DNA from: Flectobacillus sp049240685
Lineage (GTDB): Bacteria; Bacteroidota; Bacteroidia; Cytophagales; Spirosomataceae
DNA: 64,000 nt
Direction of reading: 5' to 3'
NCBI RefSeq assembly: GCF_049240685.1
Contig: NZ_JBMLSD010000259.1
Location: 6,033-70,032 of the forward strand
A program made the translations under genes and the position numbers. The notes beneath the pieces are model-generated. The model was not told where the DNA came from, searched no databases, and was given only the letters and a program-made list of their open reading frames with translations. Within the stretch, counting starts at the first letter, position 1; every line of letters starts with the position of its first letter. Of this stretch, positions 61,149 to 64,000 are shown piece by piece.

Positions 61149-63560
61149 ATGAATAAACCAAAAAAGAGCAAAGAAGAAAGATTTCGTGAATCTGTAAAAA
61201 AGGAAATCTTATCGTTCTTCGAACTTAATGACGACCGTAGTTGGTCGCTTAATCAAGTTAATAAAGCTTTTGCCGTTCGTGACCGCAGTACAAAAGAACT
61301 TTTTGCTACACTAGTTGAAGAACTAACTAAAGACAAAAAACTGATTCGTCAAAAAGAAGGCAATTATATCATAGACCGTGTCACTGAATTTGTGACAGGA
61401 AAAGTTGACCACGTCAATGCTCGATTTGCATTTGTGGTAGTAGATGGTCGTGAGGATGATGTTTGGGTTTCGAACCAAGACCTTAATGGGGCTATTGATG
61501 GCGATATTGTCAAAGTGTTGATTTCGGCAAAACGTAAGAAAGGCTCTGATCGTGCCGAAGGTGAAGTAGTGGAAATTTTAGAACATGGTCGCTCCGAAAT
61601 TGTAGGAACTATCGAACTACTTCCTAATTACGCCTTTGTAACACCAGATTCTAAGCGTTTGTATCAAGACATTTTTGTGCCAAGAGAAGCACTCAAAGAT
61701 GTAAAACATGGCGATAAAGTGATTGTGAAAATCACGAAATGGCCTCTTGGCGAACGCAAAATGGAAGGTGTCATTCAGGAAGTATTAGGTAAAGCTGGCG
61801 AAAACAATACCGAAATGCATGCTATTTTAGCCGAATTCGGTTTGCCATACCATTTTCCTGATGGTGTCGAACAAGAAGCTGAAGATATCTCAGAGAAAAT
61901 TCCTGAAGCAGAAATTGCCAAACGCAAAGATATGCGCGGCATTACCACCTTCACTATTGACCCAATAGATGCCAAGGACTTTGACGATGCCTTGAGTTTT
62001 GAACAACTCGAAAATGGTAATTATCAAATTGGTATCCATATCGCCGATGTAACGCATTATGTTCAGCCAAACACTATTTTAGAACAAGAGGCATTCAAGC
62101 GTGCCACATCGGTGTATTTGGTCGACAGAGTAGTACCAATGCTTCCAGAAAAACTTTCGAATGGCTTGTGTTCGTTACGTCCCAACGAGGACAAACTAAC
62201 CTTCTCTGCCATTTTTGAAATTACATCGAAAGGCAAAATCAAAAACGAATGGTTTGGTCGCACAGTTATTCACTCTGACAAGCGTTTTACCTATGAAGAG
62301 GCTCAAGAAGTATTAGATTTGAATAATCCTCCTGCCGAAGTACCAGCTACTGTCAACGAAACTACAGAAGCTGCGACACCCGTAGAAGAAGTAAAACCTA
62401 AACGTGGCCGTAAGAAAAAAGTAGAAGAGCCAACTACGCCAGACGTTCCATTTTTGCATGAATTGACGGTTTTGAATAACCTAGCGCATATTCTTCGTGC
62501 CGAGCGTTTTGCTAATGGTGCAGTAAACTTTGAAACAGTTGAAGTAAAATTCAAGTTGGACGAAAATGGTAAACCTTTAGGTATCTACCAAAAAATCCGT
62601 AAAGATGCTCACAAGCTTATCGAAGAATTCATGCTTTTGGCCAACAAACGTGTGGCTGAGTATGTGTATAAACTTCGTAAAAAAGAGCCTCGCAATACCA
62701 TGGTGTATCGTATTCACGAAGCACCAGACCCTGAAAAGCTTCGCACATTTTCTACCTTTGCCAAGAAATTTGGTTATTCGGTAGCCACAGAAGCCGCTCA
62801 AATCAGTAGTTCATTCAATCAACTGATGGAGGGTATTGAAGGAAAACCAGAGCAGAACATTTTGGAAAGTTTGGCGGTGCGTACCATGTCCAAAGCCAAA
62901 TATAGCACCGATCCTATTGGTCACTTTGGTTTGGCATTTCCGTTCTACTCACATTTTACCTCCCCAATTCGTCGTTATCCAGACATGATGGCGCATCGTA
63001 TGCTACAGCATTATCTTGACGGCGGTGATCCACTCGAAAGAGCTGCTTGGGAAGTAAGATGTAAACATTCGTCTGAAATGGAAAAACTTGCGAGTGAAGC
63101 CGAACGTGCTTCTATCAAATACAAGCAAGTAGAATACATGAGTATGATGGAAGAAGAGCGTGTTTGGGATGGTATCATTTCGGGTGTAACCGAGTTCGGT
63201 ATTTTTGTAGAAATTACAGAAACTGCATCAGAAGGTATCGTTCGTATGGTTGACCTAAAAGATGACTTCTATGATTTTGACAGAGATAACTTCCGTATTG
63301 TAGGACAGCGCAACGGCAAAGTATATACCTTTGGCGACAAAGTGCAGGTACGAGTAAAAGAATGTAATTTAGCTCGTAGAACGATGGATTTATTGCTAGC
63401 AGGTGCTAATGAAAGCCGTGGTGGTGGTAAAAAAGACAAAGAACGCTTTAATTCTCGTCACAGATCAAAATCTGATTCTCGAGGTAGAGATAACAGAAAA
63501 AAAGATTATAAAGGTGGCAAAGACAACAAGCATGGCAATGACCGTAAGAAACGTAAATAA
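61149..63560 (+). CDS. rnr: Ribonuclease R (3'-5' exoribonuclease)
   Basis: Degrades structured RNA and mRNA fragments. The 803-residue product has an N-terminal winged helix, cold-shock-like domains at about 75-210, an RNB catalytic domain with ITTFTIDPIDAKDFDDALSF (metal-binding Asp cluster from about 271), an S1 domain near 668-745 (WDGIISGVTEFGIFVEITE) and a highly basic disordered tail (KKDKERFNSRHRSKSDSRGR). Odd point: residues about 392-434 form a low-complexity insertion, rich in Pro, Thr and Val, with the AT-hook-like KPKRGRKKK inside the RNB domain. Confidence 0.95.
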   Translation: MNKPKKSKEERFRESVKKEILSFFELNDDRSWSLNQVNKAFAVRDRSTKELFATLVEELTKDKKLIRQKEGNYIIDRVTEFVTGKVDHVNARFAFVVVDGREDDVWVSNQDLNGAIDGDIVKVLISAKRKKGSDRAEGEVVEILEHGRSEIVGTIELLPNYAFVTPDSKRLYQDIFVPREALKDVKHGDKVIVKITKWPLGERKMEGVIQEVLGKAGENNTEMHAILAEFGLPYHFPDGVEQEAEDISEKIPEAEIAKRKDMRGITTFTIDPIDAKDFDDALSFEQLENGNYQIGIHIADVTHYVQPNTILEQEAFKRATSVYLVDRVVPMLPEKLSNGLCSLRPNEDKLTFSAIFEITSKGKIKNEWFGRTVIHSDKRFTYEEAQEVLDLNNPPAEVPATVNETTEAATPVEEVKPKRGRKKKVEEPTTPDVPFLHELTVLNNLAHILRAERFANGAVNFETVEVKFKLDENGKPLGIYQKIRKDAHKLIEEFMLLANKRVAEYVYKLRKKEPRNTMVYRIHEAPDPEKLRTFSTFAKKFGYSVATEAAQISSSFNQLMEGIEGKPEQNILESLAVRTMSKAKYSTDPIGHFGLAFPFYSHFTSPIRRYPDMMAHRMLQHYLDGGDPLERAAWEVRCKHSSEMEKLASEAERASIKYKQVEYMSMMEEERVWDGIISGVTEFGIFVEITETASEGIVRMVDLKDDFYDFDRDNFRIVGQRNGKVYTFGDKVQVRVKECNLARRTMDLLLAGANESRGGGKKDKERFNSRHRSKSDSRGRDNRKKDYKGGKDNKHGNDRKKRK

Positions 63561-63638
63561 GATTTGAGCAAGACGCTCTAACAAGGCTTCCCTTTAAGGG
63601 TGTAAGTGATTGGTTTTCAAGTATTTTTATTAAAAATT

Positions 63639-63682
63639 AATCCCCGAAAATGCACAAATTTGGCATATTTCGGGGATTTTTG
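63639..63682 (+). terminator. Intrinsic terminator after rnr
   Basis: TCCCCGAAA (63641-63649) with TTTCGGGGA (63668-63676), extended by ATGC/GCAT, and a T run after. It could alternatively belong to the left end of the following insertion sequence. Confidence 0.8.
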
Positions 63683-63714
63683 TATTTTAGTTGTGCGACC
63701 AAATTAAAATACTT

Positions 63715-64000
63715 ATGCAATATACACTTTTTCCTCTTGATTCTCCAAATTTCACTAAATTGTATTTATTCAAGAATAATACAGATTTAGGTTCTATTTA
63801 TCAGACTATAGATTGGTCATCTTTGGTAAAGCTTCTTCCTGAGAAAAAAACCATGGTAGGAGCTCACTCTTGGCTTCCACCACAAGGTTACTTCGGACTT
63901 ATGTTTCTTAAACATTATCTAAAACTAAGCGATGAGAAGTTATTGGAACGATTCAATACTGACTGGGCAATTCAGATGTTTTGTGGCACATTACTGCCTG
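63715..64000 (+). mobile_element. Insertion sequence transposase, N-terminal part only (DUF772/IS1182- or IS5-type)
   Basis: The first 95 codons of a gene that runs off the right edge. MQYTLFPLDSPNFTKLYLFK is followed by WLPPQGYFGLMFLKHYLKLS, then DEKLLERFNTDWAIQMFCG, the pattern of the N-terminal DUF772 domain of IS5/IS1182-type transposases. The catalytic domain is not in the window, so intactness and exact family cannot be decided. No terminal inverted repeat was recognised. Confidence 0.7.

Overview
The window is a chromosomal segment of a Bacteroidota bacterium, most likely order Cytophagales. The evidence is a type IX secretion/gliding protein set (PorE-like OmpA protein, PorP/SprF, a giant type B sorted protein), a TonB receptor plus DUF4249 pair, many lipoproteins with few Shine-Dalgarno sites, and promoters of the TAnnTTTG type. 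The genus is not determined. The left edge cuts ruvB and the right edge cuts an insertion-sequence transposase. No rRNA, tRNA or CRISPR array was seen.

Layout. 1-10.2 kb: ruvB, an aquaglyceroporin, a PorE-like envelope protein, rnhB plus a GH3-family enzyme, two lipoproteins, prfA and a small XRE regulator. 10.4-13.7 kb: TonB receptor and DUF4249 lipoprotein; an N gap here is an assembly artefact, because its flanks share an identical 55-bp end. 13.9-25.5 kb is the accessory part: a Crp/Fnr regulator whose start lies in a 70-bp inverted repeat, an RND permease, then a small HTH gene, a Cys-rich secreted peptide, a propeller lipoprotein and a CxxC thioredoxin-like lipoprotein, then an RND adaptor and a second RND permease with a four-helix-bundle (23S intervening-sequence type) gene lodged between them in purine/pyrimidine repeat tracts. 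25.6-31 kb: two Old Yellow Enzymes around a secreted DJ-1/PfpI protein, a GNAT enzyme and a histidine kinase. 31-38.8 kb: purB and the trpEGDCFB operon, preceded by a leader peptide with three consecutive Trp codons and mutually exclusive antiterminator and terminator hairpins, a complete attenuator. 39-64 kb: DUF349 protein, EttA, PorP/SprF divergent from a 1408-residue type B T9SS protein, trpA (detached from trpB), Mpl, arginine decarboxylase, small lipoproteins, MerC, an ECF sigma/anti-sigma pair, gatB, a TlpA-like thioredoxin, proC and rnr.

Several intergenic repeat families recur: near-identical bidirectional terminators at four convergent gene pairs, short perfect palindromes, an element placed right after stop codons, and a ~90-bp element present in inverted orientation 45 kb apart. 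The best candidates for new biology are the peptide/propeller/thioredoxin cluster between two RND pumps, the four-helix-bundle cassette inside an efflux operon, and the Bacteroidota trp attenuator.
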